From contig NZ_WKJQ01000003.1 of assembly GCF_009674625.1 (NCBI RefSeq), forward strand, positions 62,001 to 126,000: DNA of 64,000 bases, written 5' to 3'. This DNA is from Haloferax marinum. GTDB lineage: Archaea; Halobacteriota; Halobacteria; Halobacteriales; Haloferacaceae. The position numbers and the translations under genes are program-made. Position 1 is the stretch's first letter; each line of letters starts with the position of its first letter. Of the stretch, positions 17,106-25,989 are shown in pieces. The notes under the pieces were generated by a model, which had not been told where the DNA came from, searched no databases, and was given only the letters and a program-made list of their open reading frames with translations.

Positions 17106-17974
17106 CGGAGGCGCCTGCTCCGGGCGTGCGGAGCGAGGTCGGGTCGTTAGAATGTGTGCTCGTTCACGAACCGGGCGACGAATTTTCGTCCGTCGTAGAC
17201 CCTGACGCGTGGGGCTGGGACGGCCTCCCGCGTCTCAAACAAGCGGCGAAAGAACACGAGAAACTCGTCCAGACACTAGAAACACACGGTGTCGACGTCC
17301 GCGAACTCGGTGAGACAGACGACACACTCGCCGAATCACTGTTCGTCCGCGACGTTGGGTTCGTCGTCGAAGGTGGCGCAGTTATCGGGCAGATGAGCGA
17401 CCGCATTCGAGACGGAGAGGAACTCCGACTCGCGTCCCGACTCGTCGAGATGGGAACGCCAATCTACCACACCGTCCACGGAGGGGGGCGGTTCGAGGCG
17501 GCCAACCTCATCTGGTTGGACCGAGAGACGGTCGCAATCGGGCGGTCGAAGACGACGAACACCGAGGGGATTCGGCAGATTCGAAGCGTCCTCGACACGT
17601 ACGACATCGACATCGTCGAAATCCCGATTTTCGGGAGCACCAACTCGACCGGACAAACACATCTCGCGTTGGTGTTCAACATGGTCGCTGACGACCTCGC
17701 ACTACTCTACCCGCAGGCGGTACCGACCGAGTTTCGGGAACTGCTCGAAGACCGTGGTATCGACATCATCGAGGTTCCGACACGCGAGCAGCGCAACATG
17801 GTGACGAGTTGTATCGTCGTCGACGACGAAACCGTCGTTCTTTCGGCGGGTAACCCTGTCACTCGGAACGCGCTCCAGCACCGTGGGTTCGAGGTAATCG
17901 AACTCGACATCCGTGAGATCAAAAAAGCCAGAGGTGGCCTGAAAGGGCTCGTTCTCCCACTCGAACGGGCGTAA
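17102..17974 (+). CDS. Arginine deiminase/DDAH-fold protein lacking the catalytic cysteine
   Basis: 290 residues of the guanidino-group-modifying pentein superfamily. Aligned by eye with arginine deiminases and dimethylargininases, it keeps F-V-R-D (81-84), an F-E-x-x-N segment (131-135, where the family usually has F-E-G-G-D), an H-L-A-L (187-190, usually H-L-D) and the D-D-E-T-V-V strand. At the C-terminal nucleophile site the family's R-G-G-x-R-C-L is R-G-G-L-K-G-L here, so the catalytic Cys is Gly282. Either the chemistry is lost (regulatory or binding protein) or a different reaction is done. Coupled to the Lrp gene by a four-base overlap and convergent with an aminotransferase. C237 is an alternative cysteine but sits at a non-catalytic strand. 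Confidence 0.75.
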   Translation: MTEAPAPGVRSEVGSLECVLVHEPGDEFSSVVDPDAWGWDGLPRLKQAAKEHEKLVQTLETHGVDVRELGETDDTLAESLFVRDVGFVVEGGAVIGQMSDRIRDGEELRLASRLVEMGTPIYHTVHGGGRFEAANLIWLDRETVAIGRSKTTNTEGIRQIRSVLDTYDIDIVEIPIFGSTNSTGQTHLALVFNMVADDLALLYPQAVPTEFRELLEDRGIDIIEVPTREQRNMVTSCIVVDDETVVLSAGNPVTRNALQHRGFEVIELDIREIKKARGGLKGLVLPLERA

Positions 17975-18009
17975 CTCGGATGCGATTATCGAAACGGGAA
18001 CGAGATTTT

Positions 18010-19305
18010 CTAGAACACTGCTTCGATGCTCTCGCGGAGCACAGAGACAGCCTCGTGTATCTCTTCTTCGGTGACACAGAGTGGTGGCGACAAGACGAGT
18101 TGGACGTCGGGGCGTGCAGACCCGAAGATGACACCGCGTTTCTTGGCTTCGGTCCGGACCGCACCGACCGGGTTGTCGCCTTCGTCGACGCGTGGGTCGA
18201 AGAAGTGCTCTCCAGTCTCTGGGTCTGCGAACTCCACGCCCCAAAGGAGGCCACGTCCATGGACGTCTCCGACGACGTCGTACTCGTCTTCGACTCCAGC
18301 GAGCGCGTCTTCTAACACCGGTGCGAGGTCACGTGCGTTCTCGAAGAGACCATCTTCGTAGGACTCGACGGCGGCGACGCCGGCAGCACAGGCGACCGGA
18401 TGGCCGGCGAAGGTCTGTCCGACTGGCATCCCTTCGGTGTCGAGGAACTCTGCAATTTCGCTGCTCGTGATGACGCCTCCGAGCGGGACGTACGCCGACG
18501 TGACGCCTTTCGCGAAGGTAATCATGTCCGGTTGGACGTTCTCGGTCTGGATACCGAACCAGTCCCCACAGCGGCCGAACCCGGCGATGACTTCGTCGGA
18601 GACGAGGAGGATGTCGTACTCGTCACAGATTTCGCGGACACGCTCGAAGTAGCCCGGTGGTGCAGTGTACGCACCACTGGTTCCGGCGATGGGTTCGGTG
18701 ATGAGCGCCGCGATAGAGTCGGGGCCTTCGTTCTTGATGACCCACTCGAGGTGGTCGGCCGCCTGTTCGGCGAGTTCTTCTGGAGTGTCGGCGTTGAACG
18801 GCCCACCGAAGTCGAGCGGTGGGAGGAACTTGGTGTGACCCGTGACCGCACTGTAGCGTTCGACTTCGGCACGCGTCTGTGGGTCGCCGGTCAGGGCGGA
18901 CGCACCGTAGGTCGACCCGTGGTATGAACGCCACCGCGTCAGAATCTTCGGGGCGTCCTGGTAGGCACGTGCGATTTGCATGGCAGCCTCGTTCGCCTCG
19001 CTCCCCGTGACGGAGAAGAACACGTCGGTCAAATTGTCCGGGGCACGTTCTGCGAGCAAGGACGCGAGTTTGTCTCGCGAGTCGTTACCGAGAGCGGACG
19101 AGACGTACGGGATGTCACTCGCCTGCGCCGTCATCGCGTCTACGATGCGCTGTTCCGAGTGCCCCGCGTTGACGCAGTAGAGTTGCGCCATGAAGTCGAG
19201 ATAGCCGTTTCCGTCTTCGTCGTACACCGTCGAATCCTCGGCGTCGACGATAGAAATCGGCGGACTTTCTGGGCTATACCAGTGTGGTATCGAGTGACTG
19301 TCCAT
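18010..19305 (-). CDS. Class-III aminotransferase, omega-amino acid type (1)
   Basis: PLP enzyme of fold type I, class III, moving an amino group from an omega- or beta-amino acid or diamine to a keto acid. 431 residues from the ATG at 19305 (the longer frame is Arg-rich shadow). Features: N-terminal D-E-D-G-N-G-Y-L-D-F, G-S-E-A-N-E-A-A in the cofactor phosphate region, the D-E-V-I-A-G-F-G-R loop and PLP lysine in F-A-K-G (K266). Divergent from DAO enzyme 2 with 128 bases between, and its end faces the deiminase-like gene. Substrate unknown; beta-alanine, GABA, taurine or a diamine are all possible in this fold. Confidence 0.88.
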   Translation of the reverse strand: MDSHSIPHWYSPESPPISIVDAEDSTVYDEDGNGYLDFMAQLYCVNAGHSEQRIVDAMTAQASDIPYVSSALGNDSRDKLASLLAERAPDNLTDVFFSVTGSEANEAAMQIARAYQDAPKILTRWRSYHGSTYGASALTGDPQTRAEVERYSAVTGHTKFLPPLDFGGPFNADTPEELAEQAADHLEWVIKNEGPDSIAALITEPIAGTSGAYTAPPGYFERVREICDEYDILLVSDEVIAGFGRCGDWFGIQTENVQPDMITFAKGVTSAYVPLGGVITSSEIAEFLDTEGMPVGQTFAGHPVACAAGVAAVESYEDGLFENARDLAPVLEDALAGVEDEYDVVGDVHGRGLLWGVEFADPETGEHFFDPRVDEGDNPVGAVRTEAKKRGVIFGSARPDVQLVLSPPLCVTEEEIHEAVSVLRESIEAVF

Positions 19306-19433
19306 GCACAGTCCATGGCTACCATCAGAATAAACTTTTGTGCGACACCAGATATCCGAGATTCTTTCGGCGATTAGAACTCCAATCCGAAAACCACCGT
19401 AACGCGTATGGTCCCGTGTCGTGTGCGAGACGT

Positions 19434-20597
19434 ATGCACGAAGCGCACGACACTGCCCAGTCGGACGCGTCTCTCCCAGATGGCCCCGTAGACGTAGTCG
19501 TCGTCGGTGCGGGTGTCGTCGGGTGTGCCATCGCCGATGCGCTCGCCCCCGACCACGACGTAGTCGTTCTGGATAAATCGGGCGTCGCCGAGGGTGCAAC
19601 TGGTCGCGCCGCTGGCGTCATTACTCCGACGCTGTTCTACGGCGACCTCCCCGAAGTGGCGCGTCACGCGAACGAGTTCTTTCGAGCGTTCGACGGGACT
19701 CACGGATTCGAATTCACCGAACGGCGACGATACGACTACGTCGTCCATGACGAGGTAGACACGGCACGCGACCGTGCTGCTGACCTTGCTGACCACGGCT
19801 TTCCGGTCACCTACCTCGACACCGACGTTGTCGAGTCGGAAGCCCCGCGACTCAACCTCGACGACTTTGCCGGTGCAGTCCGCTACGACGACGCTGGCTG
19901 GGTAGACCCGTACACGCTCGCGACTGCACTCAAACGACGGGCGACCGACCGGGGTGCGTCGTTCTACCTCGACCAGCAGGTAGACGCAGTGTCATCGAAT
20001 ACGGCCGAACTCGCTGACGGTGAGATTCGGGCTCACACCGTCGTCGTCGCCGCGGGGTTCTCCACCCCTGATTTACTCGGGCGTCCCCTCCCAATTCAGC
20101 CGTACCGAACCCAGTGTGTCGTTCTCGAACCGACCGAGGTTCTCGACGACCAGTTCCCAATCGGCCGTGTCGGGAGCAAACATCTCTACTTCAGACCGGA
20201 ACACAACGGGGACTTACTCGTCGGTGGGTCACACGATATCGTCTCCGACCCAGCGGGGGTGAGTACGCAGGCCGACGAATCGTTCGTCAAGGAGGTTGCG
20301 CTGACGATTCCAGAATTGGTTCGGGGATTCGGGGATGCTGGACTGGTAAACGGGTGGGCCGGTGTCGATAGCGCGACGCCCGACGCCCGACCGATTCTCG
20401 ACCAAGTCGACGATGTGTTCGTCGCGGCAGGATTCAACGGACTCGGTATCCTCGCTGCCCCGATTGCAGCAGAGGCTATCCGAAGCCAAGTCACTGCGGA
20501 GACGGCCGCGTTCGACGTTTCTCCGTTCTCTTTCGACCGGTTTTCAGACAGCACGTCGGGGTTCGAGTTACGGACGACTTCTGACGTGGGGCGCTGA
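19434..20597 (+). CDS. DAO-family FAD-dependent oxidoreductase (2)
   Basis: 387-residue flavoenzyme of the DAO fold. Dinucleotide motif V-V-V-G-A-G-V-V-G-C near residue 20, after a short polar N-terminus; start ATG 19434 chosen because the upstream frame is non-coding in appearance. It shares with paralogues 3, 4, 5 and 7 the central G-W-V-D-P-Y motif, the beta-sheet segment R-P-E-H-N-G-D-L-L-V-G-G and the C-terminal F-N-G-L-G-I FAD motif. Divergent from the class-III aminotransferase, suggesting a shared control region at 19306-19433. Expected to oxidise an amine or amino acid; electron acceptor not evident. Confidence 0.85.
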   Translation: MHEAHDTAQSDASLPDGPVDVVVVGAGVVGCAIADALAPDHDVVVLDKSGVAEGATGRAAGVITPTLFYGDLPEVARHANEFFRAFDGTHGFEFTERRRYDYVVHDEVDTARDRAADLADHGFPVTYLDTDVVESEAPRLNLDDFAGAVRYDDAGWVDPYTLATALKRRATDRGASFYLDQQVDAVSSNTAELADGEIRAHTVVVAAGFSTPDLLGRPLPIQPYRTQCVVLEPTEVLDDQFPIGRVGSKHLYFRPEHNGDLLVGGSHDIVSDPAGVSTQADESFVKEVALTIPELVRGFGDAGLVNGWAGVDSATPDARPILDQVDDVFVAAGFNGLGILAAPIAAEAIRSQVTAETAAFDVSPFSFDRFSDSTSGFELRTTSDVGR

Positions 20598-20707
20598 ACC
20601 AGCCGTCTAAGACATGCTTTTTCGCTTTTGAACCTCGTTTTCCATAGATATTTTGGCGAAGTGCTAAATCGGGCAAAGTTTTATTGAGTGGATACTCGTC
20701 AAGGAGA

Positions 20708-22099
20708 ATGATGAGCCATGATGACAACCCACAACGACCCGACCACGCTGCACGATTCCGGGAGCAGACGCCGGAGAGTCGGTCGTTCCACGATTACGCT
20801 GCGAGTGTAACCCCACTCGGTGTCGAATCAAACGTCCGCTCGTTCGACCCCTATCCGTTCTACACAGAACGCGCAGAGGGGTCGTACATCTACGACGTAG
20901 ACGGAAACGAGTACCTGGACTTCTTGCTCGCACTCGGCCCAATCATCCTCGGCCACAACCATCCAGACGTCGTCGAGGCCGTCCAAGAGATGGCCGAGAC
21001 GCTCGACGTGACTGCGACGCCGTCACCCATCTCGATACAGTTCATGGAGAAAGTAGTGGAGATGACGCCGTCCATCGAAACCGTTCGGATGGCAAACTCC
21101 GGAACCGAAGCGACCATGCACGCACTCCGTGTGGCACGCTCGTACACGGGGAAAGAAAAGATTGCAAAGCCCGAAGGTGGCTACGCCGGGGCACACGACT
21201 ACGCACTTCAGTCCGTCTATGCCGACGAAGAGGCACTCGGACCGGCAGACGAACCGAACACCGTCCCCTACGGAACTGGTATTCCCGAGGCAGTTCGGGA
21301 CACTGTGGTCCCGTTCCCGTTCAACGACAAGGAAGCCACAGAGAAGATTCTGCGAAAGCACGCGGACGATATGGCCGCGGTCATCATCGAACCTGTGATG
21401 TTCTCGTGTGGATGTCTCAAGCCTCGCGATGGATACCACGAGTTCCTGCGAGAACTCACCGAAGAACTCGGTATCGTCCTCATCTGGGACGAGGTCATGA
21501 CTGGGTTCCGTCTCGGTCCACAGTCGGCACAAGGCCGACTCGACATCATGCCCGACATGACGACGTTCGCGAAAGCCGCTGGTGGTGGCTACCAGGTCGC
21601 CGGATTCGGGGGGAAAGAAGAAATCATGGCTGAAATCATCCCACCAGGAAAGAACGAAGGTGAGAAGTGGAACACGTCAGCGTTCCACGGTGGTACGTAC
21701 AACGGCCACCCGATTGCGGCCGCCGCAGGCCTCGCCACCCTCGAAGTGCTGGACTCAGGGGGAGTGTACGAACACATCGACCGCCTCGGTGACAGACTCT
21801 TCACCGGACTACAGGAGGCAGCAGACGACGTCGGCATTCCCGTGAACGTCCAACACATCGGGAGCATGGGCCAAGTCTACATGACCGACCACGACATCCA
21901 CCGCTACCGTGACACCTGGCACGCGAACGAAGACCAGTTCGCAGATTGGTGGTTGGAGGCCGCAGCAGACGGCGTTCTCTTCGGGAACCCGATGCAAGGT
22001 GAGCGCTTCTTCACGACGCTCACCCACACGGAAGAAGAGATCGACGACGCCATCGAAGTCGCCGAAGACGCCTTCCGCGCCGTCAACCACGAGTACTAG
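20708..22099 (+). CDS. Class-III aminotransferase, glutamate-1-semialdehyde aminomutase-like (2)
   Basis: 463 residues, PLP fold type I class III. Its closest look is to the HemL-like branch (S-N-V-R-S-F-D-P-Y-P-F, M-A-N-S-G-T-E-A-T-M-H-A-L-R), but the catabolic neighbourhood argues against a haem-pathway role. PLP lysine in F-A-K-A (K289), D-E-V-M-T-G-F-R loop at 261-268. A Shine-Dalgarno-like AGGAG (20702-20706) precedes ATG 20708/20711, and a TATA-like TTTTATTG lies about 27 bases upstream of the start. Only 3 bases separate it from DAO enzyme 3, so the two are one operon. It is related to aminotransferase 3 at 40727-42085. Confidence 0.88.
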   Translation: MMSHDDNPQRPDHAARFREQTPESRSFHDYAASVTPLGVESNVRSFDPYPFYTERAEGSYIYDVDGNEYLDFLLALGPIILGHNHPDVVEAVQEMAETLDVTATPSPISIQFMEKVVEMTPSIETVRMANSGTEATMHALRVARSYTGKEKIAKPEGGYAGAHDYALQSVYADEEALGPADEPNTVPYGTGIPEAVRDTVVPFPFNDKEATEKILRKHADDMAAVIIEPVMFSCGCLKPRDGYHEFLRELTEELGIVLIWDEVMTGFRLGPQSAQGRLDIMPDMTTFAKAAGGGYQVAGFGGKEEIMAEIIPPGKNEGEKWNTSAFHGGTYNGHPIAAAAGLATLEVLDSGGVYEHIDRLGDRLFTGLQEAADDVGIPVNVQHIGSMGQVYMTDHDIHRYRDTWHANEDQFADWWLEAAADGVLFGNPMQGERFFTTLTHTEEEIDDAIEVAEDAFRAVNHEY

Positions 22100-22102
22100 G
22101 CG

Positions 22103-23290
22103 ATGGACGCGGACTCTCCCCCAGAGAACGCGGATGTCGTCGTCGTCGGTGGAGGCGTCATCGGCTGCGCCGCGGCCCGACTCCTCGCAAGTGACTACGA
22201 CGTCGTCGTCGTCGAACGTGGGAAACTCGCATCTGAAGCGACCGCACTCGCGGCTGGAGAAGTGACGATTTCACCGTCGTACACGGATTACCCCGAAGTC
22301 GGGAGCCATGCACTCGAGTTCTTTTACGAGTACGACGGGACCGGTGAGTTCCACTACGAAGACCGAGAGAGTGTCGAACTGGTCCCGACAGAACGAATCG
22401 GCGAAGCCAAGCGACGGAGCGAACGACTCGCGTCTGCTGGGTACGACGTGGATTTCCTCGACGGCGACGAAATCGAATCGCTGTACCCTGGGTTCGACCT
22501 TGGAGACGAGTTCGAAGGCGGAGTCCGACACGTCGAAACCGGATTCGTCGACCCCTACACGTTTGCGACGACGCTCGCTGACGACGCCACCGAACGTGGT
22601 GCGACGTTCCTCACCGATACCGCCGTCACCGACGTACTCGTCGACGACGGTGCCGTCGTGGGTGTCGATACAGACGTTGGTCGAATCGAAGCACCGACCG
22701 TCGTCGTCGCGGCAGGGTGGCGAACGTCACTGTTCCTCGAAGACGTCACACCGATTCCGGTCCGACCGTACCGCACTCAGTGTATCGTCCTCGACCTCGG
22801 GAGCGACATGAGCGAGACGTTTCCGATGGGATGGATACCCGGCGAACACGTCTACTTCCGACCCGAACTCAACGGCGACGTACTCGTCGGTGGGTGGTCG
22901 TTTGCGACCGACGACCCAGTCGGTGCGAGTGGGAACGCCGACGAGGAGTTCGTTCAACACGTCGCGGACCTCGCGCCCAGATTCTTGGCTGACGGCGACA
23001 ACGCCCGGTTTGTCAATGGCTGGGCCGGTGTGGACGGTGCGACGCCCGACACACGACCAATCATCGACGCCCCAGCGGACGCACCCGATGGCCTCGTCGT
23101 CGCGACCGGGTTCCACGGCCGGGGCGTCATGACTGCACCTGTCGCCGCGACGCTCGTTCGGAGCATCGTCACCGGGGAAGAGACAGACCTCCCACGCGAA
23201 CCGTTCTCTCTCGACCGCTTCGAGAACCGGTCTCGTGAGTTCCGGTTCGTCTCGATTAGTTCCGGAGACGAAGCATACGAAGAGGACTGA
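22103..23290 (+). CDS. DAO-family FAD-dependent oxidoreductase (3)
   Basis: 395-residue DAO-fold flavoenzyme. Rossmann motif V-V-V-G-G-G-V-I-G-C-A-A-A near residue 12, E at the end of beta-2 (V-V-V-E-R-G), then the T-G-F-V-D-P-Y motif, Y-R-T-Q-C-I-V-L, R-P-E-L-N-G-D-V-L-V-G-G-W and a C-terminal F-H-G-R-G-V-M-T-A-P. It starts 3 bases after aminotransferase 2 and is surely co-transcribed with it: one enzyme may release the amine as an aldehyde or imine and the other transfer the amino group (inference). Confidence 0.87.
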   Translation: MDADSPPENADVVVVGGGVIGCAAARLLASDYDVVVVERGKLASEATALAAGEVTISPSYTDYPEVGSHALEFFYEYDGTGEFHYEDRESVELVPTERIGEAKRRSERLASAGYDVDFLDGDEIESLYPGFDLGDEFEGGVRHVETGFVDPYTFATTLADDATERGATFLTDTAVTDVLVDDGAVVGVDTDVGRIEAPTVVVAAGWRTSLFLEDVTPIPVRPYRTQCIVLDLGSDMSETFPMGWIPGEHVYFRPELNGDVLVGGWSFATDDPVGASGNADEEFVQHVADLAPRFLADGDNARFVNGWAGVDGATPDTRPIIDAPADAPDGLVVATGFHGRGVMTAPVAATLVRSIVTGEETDLPREPFSLDRFENRSREFRFVSISSGDEAYEED

Positions 23291-23384
23291 CAGCTACTCG
23301 ACTCGTAGTTGTCGGCCCTTCGGTGTCTGATTTTCAACGTGAAGTGAGGACGTCATTTAACGTCTTAGACGACGAACGTAGTGT

Positions 23385-23870
23385 ATGGCACTGGACGTCG
23401 AGAACCCGAGTCCCCCCGACATGACGAACCGTGGTGTCCCCACCGAGTTAGACCTCACTGAGACGTACGGAATCGAATCCGACTTTCGGCGAGAAGAGTT
23501 ACAGGAGTACCTTCACGACGGTGCGTGGAAAGAAGCGTTCGAAGAGTGGACAGAGTACACCGACCTATCCGACACGGAGTACGAACAGGTGCTCGAACTC
23601 GGACTTATCGAACAGTTAGACTTCTTCTGGGACCCCGTCGAGGAACGACTCCAGTCTGTCGTCCCAGATATGCCGGACGAGTGGCCACGTGGGATAGACA
23701 TCTCCTCGAAAGTGCGAACAGAACTGAGTGACCTCGGCGACGCAGTCACCGAGATGCTCGAAGATGGATACGTAGACTGGGGTACCAAAGGACGGTCGGA
23801 GAAAGCGTGGTCTGAACTCAAATACAGTGAGGAACTCGAGTTCACTGAAGATACAGAGTTCCACGGTTGA
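23385..23870 (+). CDS. Acidic conserved-looking hypothetical protein, 161 aa
   Basis: I do not recognise the family. The product is strongly acidic, soluble, with no signal or membrane segment, and rich in predicted helix with many Trp and Tyr (E-A-F-E-E-W-T-E-Y-T, D-F-F-W-D-P-V-E). The C-terminal third reads like a small winged-helix (S-S-K-V-R-T-E-L-S-D-L-G-D-A-V...G-Y-V-D-W), which is only suggestive. It follows DAO enzyme 3 by 94 bases on the same strand and may be in its transcript. Codon use matches the neighbours. Confidence 0.65.
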   Translation: MALDVENPSPPDMTNRGVPTELDLTETYGIESDFRREELQEYLHDGAWKEAFEEWTEYTDLSDTEYEQVLELGLIEQLDFFWDPVEERLQSVVPDMPDEWPRGIDISSKVRTELSDLGDAVTEMLEDGYVDWGTKGRSEKAWSELKYSEELEFTEDTEFHG

Positions 23871-24082
23871 CGTAGTCTTCCCGCAGTGGACGGTCTCCCT
23901 CGGGTGCAGACCCCCCAGGACAACCTCCGTGGGGTTTCGGCTGCAACGTGGCAGACCCCCTGTGGTACCACACTCTGTCACGGGTCTCGGCGTGATTGTC
24001 GCGCACCGCTCGACACTGGGGTATCCACGAAACTCAGCCAACAGTATTTTTCCCTGGGGGACGAACCTCGAACAGTCACCGT

Positions 24083-24916
24083 ATGAAGACGTACCCGACA
24101 CTTCCGAGACTCGAAGACGCCCCGCCGGAGTTGCTCGCGAGTGGACACCTCTGGCTTCGTGAGCACGTTTCTGGCCTCCAGATGCGATTTCGAATGGATT
24201 CGTCGGGTCTCCTCGTCTTTGGTGCAGAAGAACGCGTCTTCGACGACGTGCCACCGCCGTACCAAAACGCGGTCAGACACGTTCGAGAACAGTTCGACCG
24301 TGACGCCTTCTACGATGCCGTCGACGACCCGTCCGCATTCGTCTTCTTCGGTGTCGCACCGTGTAACGTCGGTGTCGACTACGAGTGGGAGCGTGTGCCC
24401 CCATTTTTCGGCTGGTCGGTCTGGTCCGAGAACAAACACCGTCTCCTCCCTATCGACATCGCCGAACGAATCTTCGACCGACTCGGCCTCACCCCACTCA
24501 ACACGTTCCGAAAAGAGGTGAACGTTAGAGACTTCCACCCGGAACGGTACGACGTCCCCGAGTCTGCGTGGTACGATGGCCCCGCAGCGGGCGTCATCAT
24601 CGAAAACCGCCGTGGTGGGTCTGCAATCATCGAGAACAGACCTACCGAAGTCGAGGACGAATTGCAACCTATCCACGGTGACCCTGAAGCCGTAGCCACT
24701 TCGCTCGTCACAGCGGACCGAATCGAGCGAGCCATCGACGCCATCGAGAACAGAAGTGGGTCGGTCACGACTGAGGAGGTTCGAACCCGAGTGTTCGAGA
24801 TGGTTGCCTGTGAGGAGTACCGTAGACTCGACGCAGGCAACGTCGAATGGGTTGCATTGCGGTCGGCAATCGGACCGGTGGTCGCCGCAGAACTCGGTGG
24901 GGCCTCCGGCGACTAA
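24083..24916 (+). CDS. RNA-ligase-like nucleotidyltransferase-fold protein with altered motif I
   Basis: 277 residues from ATG 24083. The layout matches the haloarchaeal relatives of Rnl2-type RNA ligases: a motif I region G-H-L-W-L-R-E-H-V-S-G (21-31), a motif III-like V-F-F-G (87-90) followed by D-Y-E-W-E-R-V-P-P-F-F-G-W-S-V-W, and a motif IV-like A-A-G-V-I-I (168-173) with basic residues after it. In active ligases motif I is E-K-x-D-G, with Lys taking AMP; here the aligned residues are E-H-V-S-G, so the Lys and Asp are His28 and Ser30. It may be inactive or do other chemistry. The assignment is by eye and moderate. Confidence 0.5.
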   Translation: MKTYPTLPRLEDAPPELLASGHLWLREHVSGLQMRFRMDSSGLLVFGAEERVFDDVPPPYQNAVRHVREQFDRDAFYDAVDDPSAFVFFGVAPCNVGVDYEWERVPPFFGWSVWSENKHRLLPIDIAERIFDRLGLTPLNTFRKEVNVRDFHPERYDVPESAWYDGPAAGVIIENRRGGSAIIENRPTEVEDELQPIHGDPEAVATSLVTADRIERAIDAIENRSGSVTTEEVRTRVFEMVACEEYRRLDAGNVEWVALRSAIGPVVAAELGGASGD

Positions 24917-24988
24917 CCAGAGAGTCGAGTCGCCAGGGTTCGAGACGACTCCGGGGGGCCTTTACTCTCTGGCCTCGTTTCGCCACGT

Positions 24989-25606
24989 ATGGACCCGGAT
25001 GAGAACCATCACGGATGGGCCGAGCGCTCTGGAGATTTCTCGCCTGCGTACTACGCTAAAATCGGCCCAAACGAGGTAAGTGAGACCCTCGCGACGGTTT
25101 TCGACCACTACGTGAGTTCCGACGCCAAGATTCTCGAAGTCGGGTGCAGTTCTGGCCGACACCTCGCACACCTCCTCGACCACGGGTACGAGAACCTCAC
25201 CGGTCTCGACCTCAACGACGACTCGTTCGAAGTGATGGCCGAGTACTTCCCTGCCCTCTTCGAGACCGGGACGTTCCACACCGGGGCACTCGAGGAGTTC
25301 GTCCCCGAATTCCGCGACAACCAGTTCGACGTCATCTACTCGGTCGAGACGCTCCAGCACGTCCACCCCGACGACACGTGGGTGTTCGAGGAGTTAGCCC
25401 GTGCCTCGGGTGACTTGGTGATAACCGCGGAGAACGAAGGAAATAGCCCTCAACGCGGTCGAAATGGTTCTGAAGTGAGCTACGTGAACGACGACTTCCC
25501 GTTGTTCCATCGCAACTGGAAGCAGGTGTTTACAGACGTTGGGCTCGCTCAACTTCTCGAAGAACCGGGCAAACGTGATACGGTTCGTGTGTTCCGCGTT
25601 CTCTGA
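24989..25606 (+). CDS. Class I SAM-dependent methyltransferase
   Basis: 205 residues with a Rossmann-like methyltransferase core. Motif I is I-L-E-V-G-C-S-S-G-R-H (about 48-58), followed by an acidic residue at the end of beta-2 (L-T-G-L-D-L-N) and motif IV-like F-D-V-I-Y-S-V-E-T-L-Q-H-V. The C-terminus (Y-V-N-D-D-F-P-L-F-H-R-N-W) is of the type found in small-molecule methyltransferases. Substrate unknown. Same strand and 72 bases after the RNA-ligase-like gene, possibly co-transcribed. Confidence 0.8.
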   Translation: MDPDENHHGWAERSGDFSPAYYAKIGPNEVSETLATVFDHYVSSDAKILEVGCSSGRHLAHLLDHGYENLTGLDLNDDSFEVMAEYFPALFETGTFHTGALEEFVPEFRDNQFDVIYSVETLQHVHPDDTWVFEELARASGDLVITAENEGNSPQRGRNGSEVSYVNDDFPLFHRNWKQVFTDVGLAQLLEEPGKRDTVRVFRVL

Positions 25607-25989
25607 GTGCTAGTCGGTAATCGGGACTTCTCGGCCACCGCCGACTCGGGTGCACGAAACTTCACTGGCCCCACGACCGGGTTCACCAAATCTAATTAAA
25701 TATGTCTGATAGGTTGTCGAAAGCATATGTTTTCTACTACGTTTTCTATTCACGGATTTTCTGTCTTAGTACTGCGTTTTCAGGTAGTAGAATAGACCTC
25801 GCTCGTAATGTGCCCTCCTCCTCGTTCTCCCTACGTAATGAGGTGCTATCTGTGCGAAAACAGTCTTTCCGACACCGAATAGCCAACATTTGAACACGAC
25901 CTGACTGATTTCATCCTCAAATATCTGATACTCATTATCCCCTGCCAGTTCAGACACCCATATGGTTTCAGCGAGCGTACATTACGGGT
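25607..25989. other. Intergenic region, AT-richer
   Basis: 383 bases with no supported gene. The stretch about 25690-25790 is AT-rich (TTAAATATG, TTTTCTACTACGTTTTCTATT). Short open frames on both strands lack recognisable content. It must hold the promoter of the permease gene starting at 25990; I cannot place it firmly. Confidence 0.4.

Noticed and set aside
17102-17974. C237 as the catalytic cysteine of the deiminase-fold protein
   Set aside because: In the family layout it lies in the strand M-V-T-S-C-I-V-V-D-D-E-T, ahead of the C-terminal nucleophile site, which reads Gly.
20708-22099. Haem-pathway glutamate-1-semialdehyde aminomutase (hemL) assignment
   Set aside because: The sequence branch is similar, but the neighbours are DAO flavoenzymes rather than haem genes and there are two such paralogues in the window; kept as a HemL-like aminotransferase.
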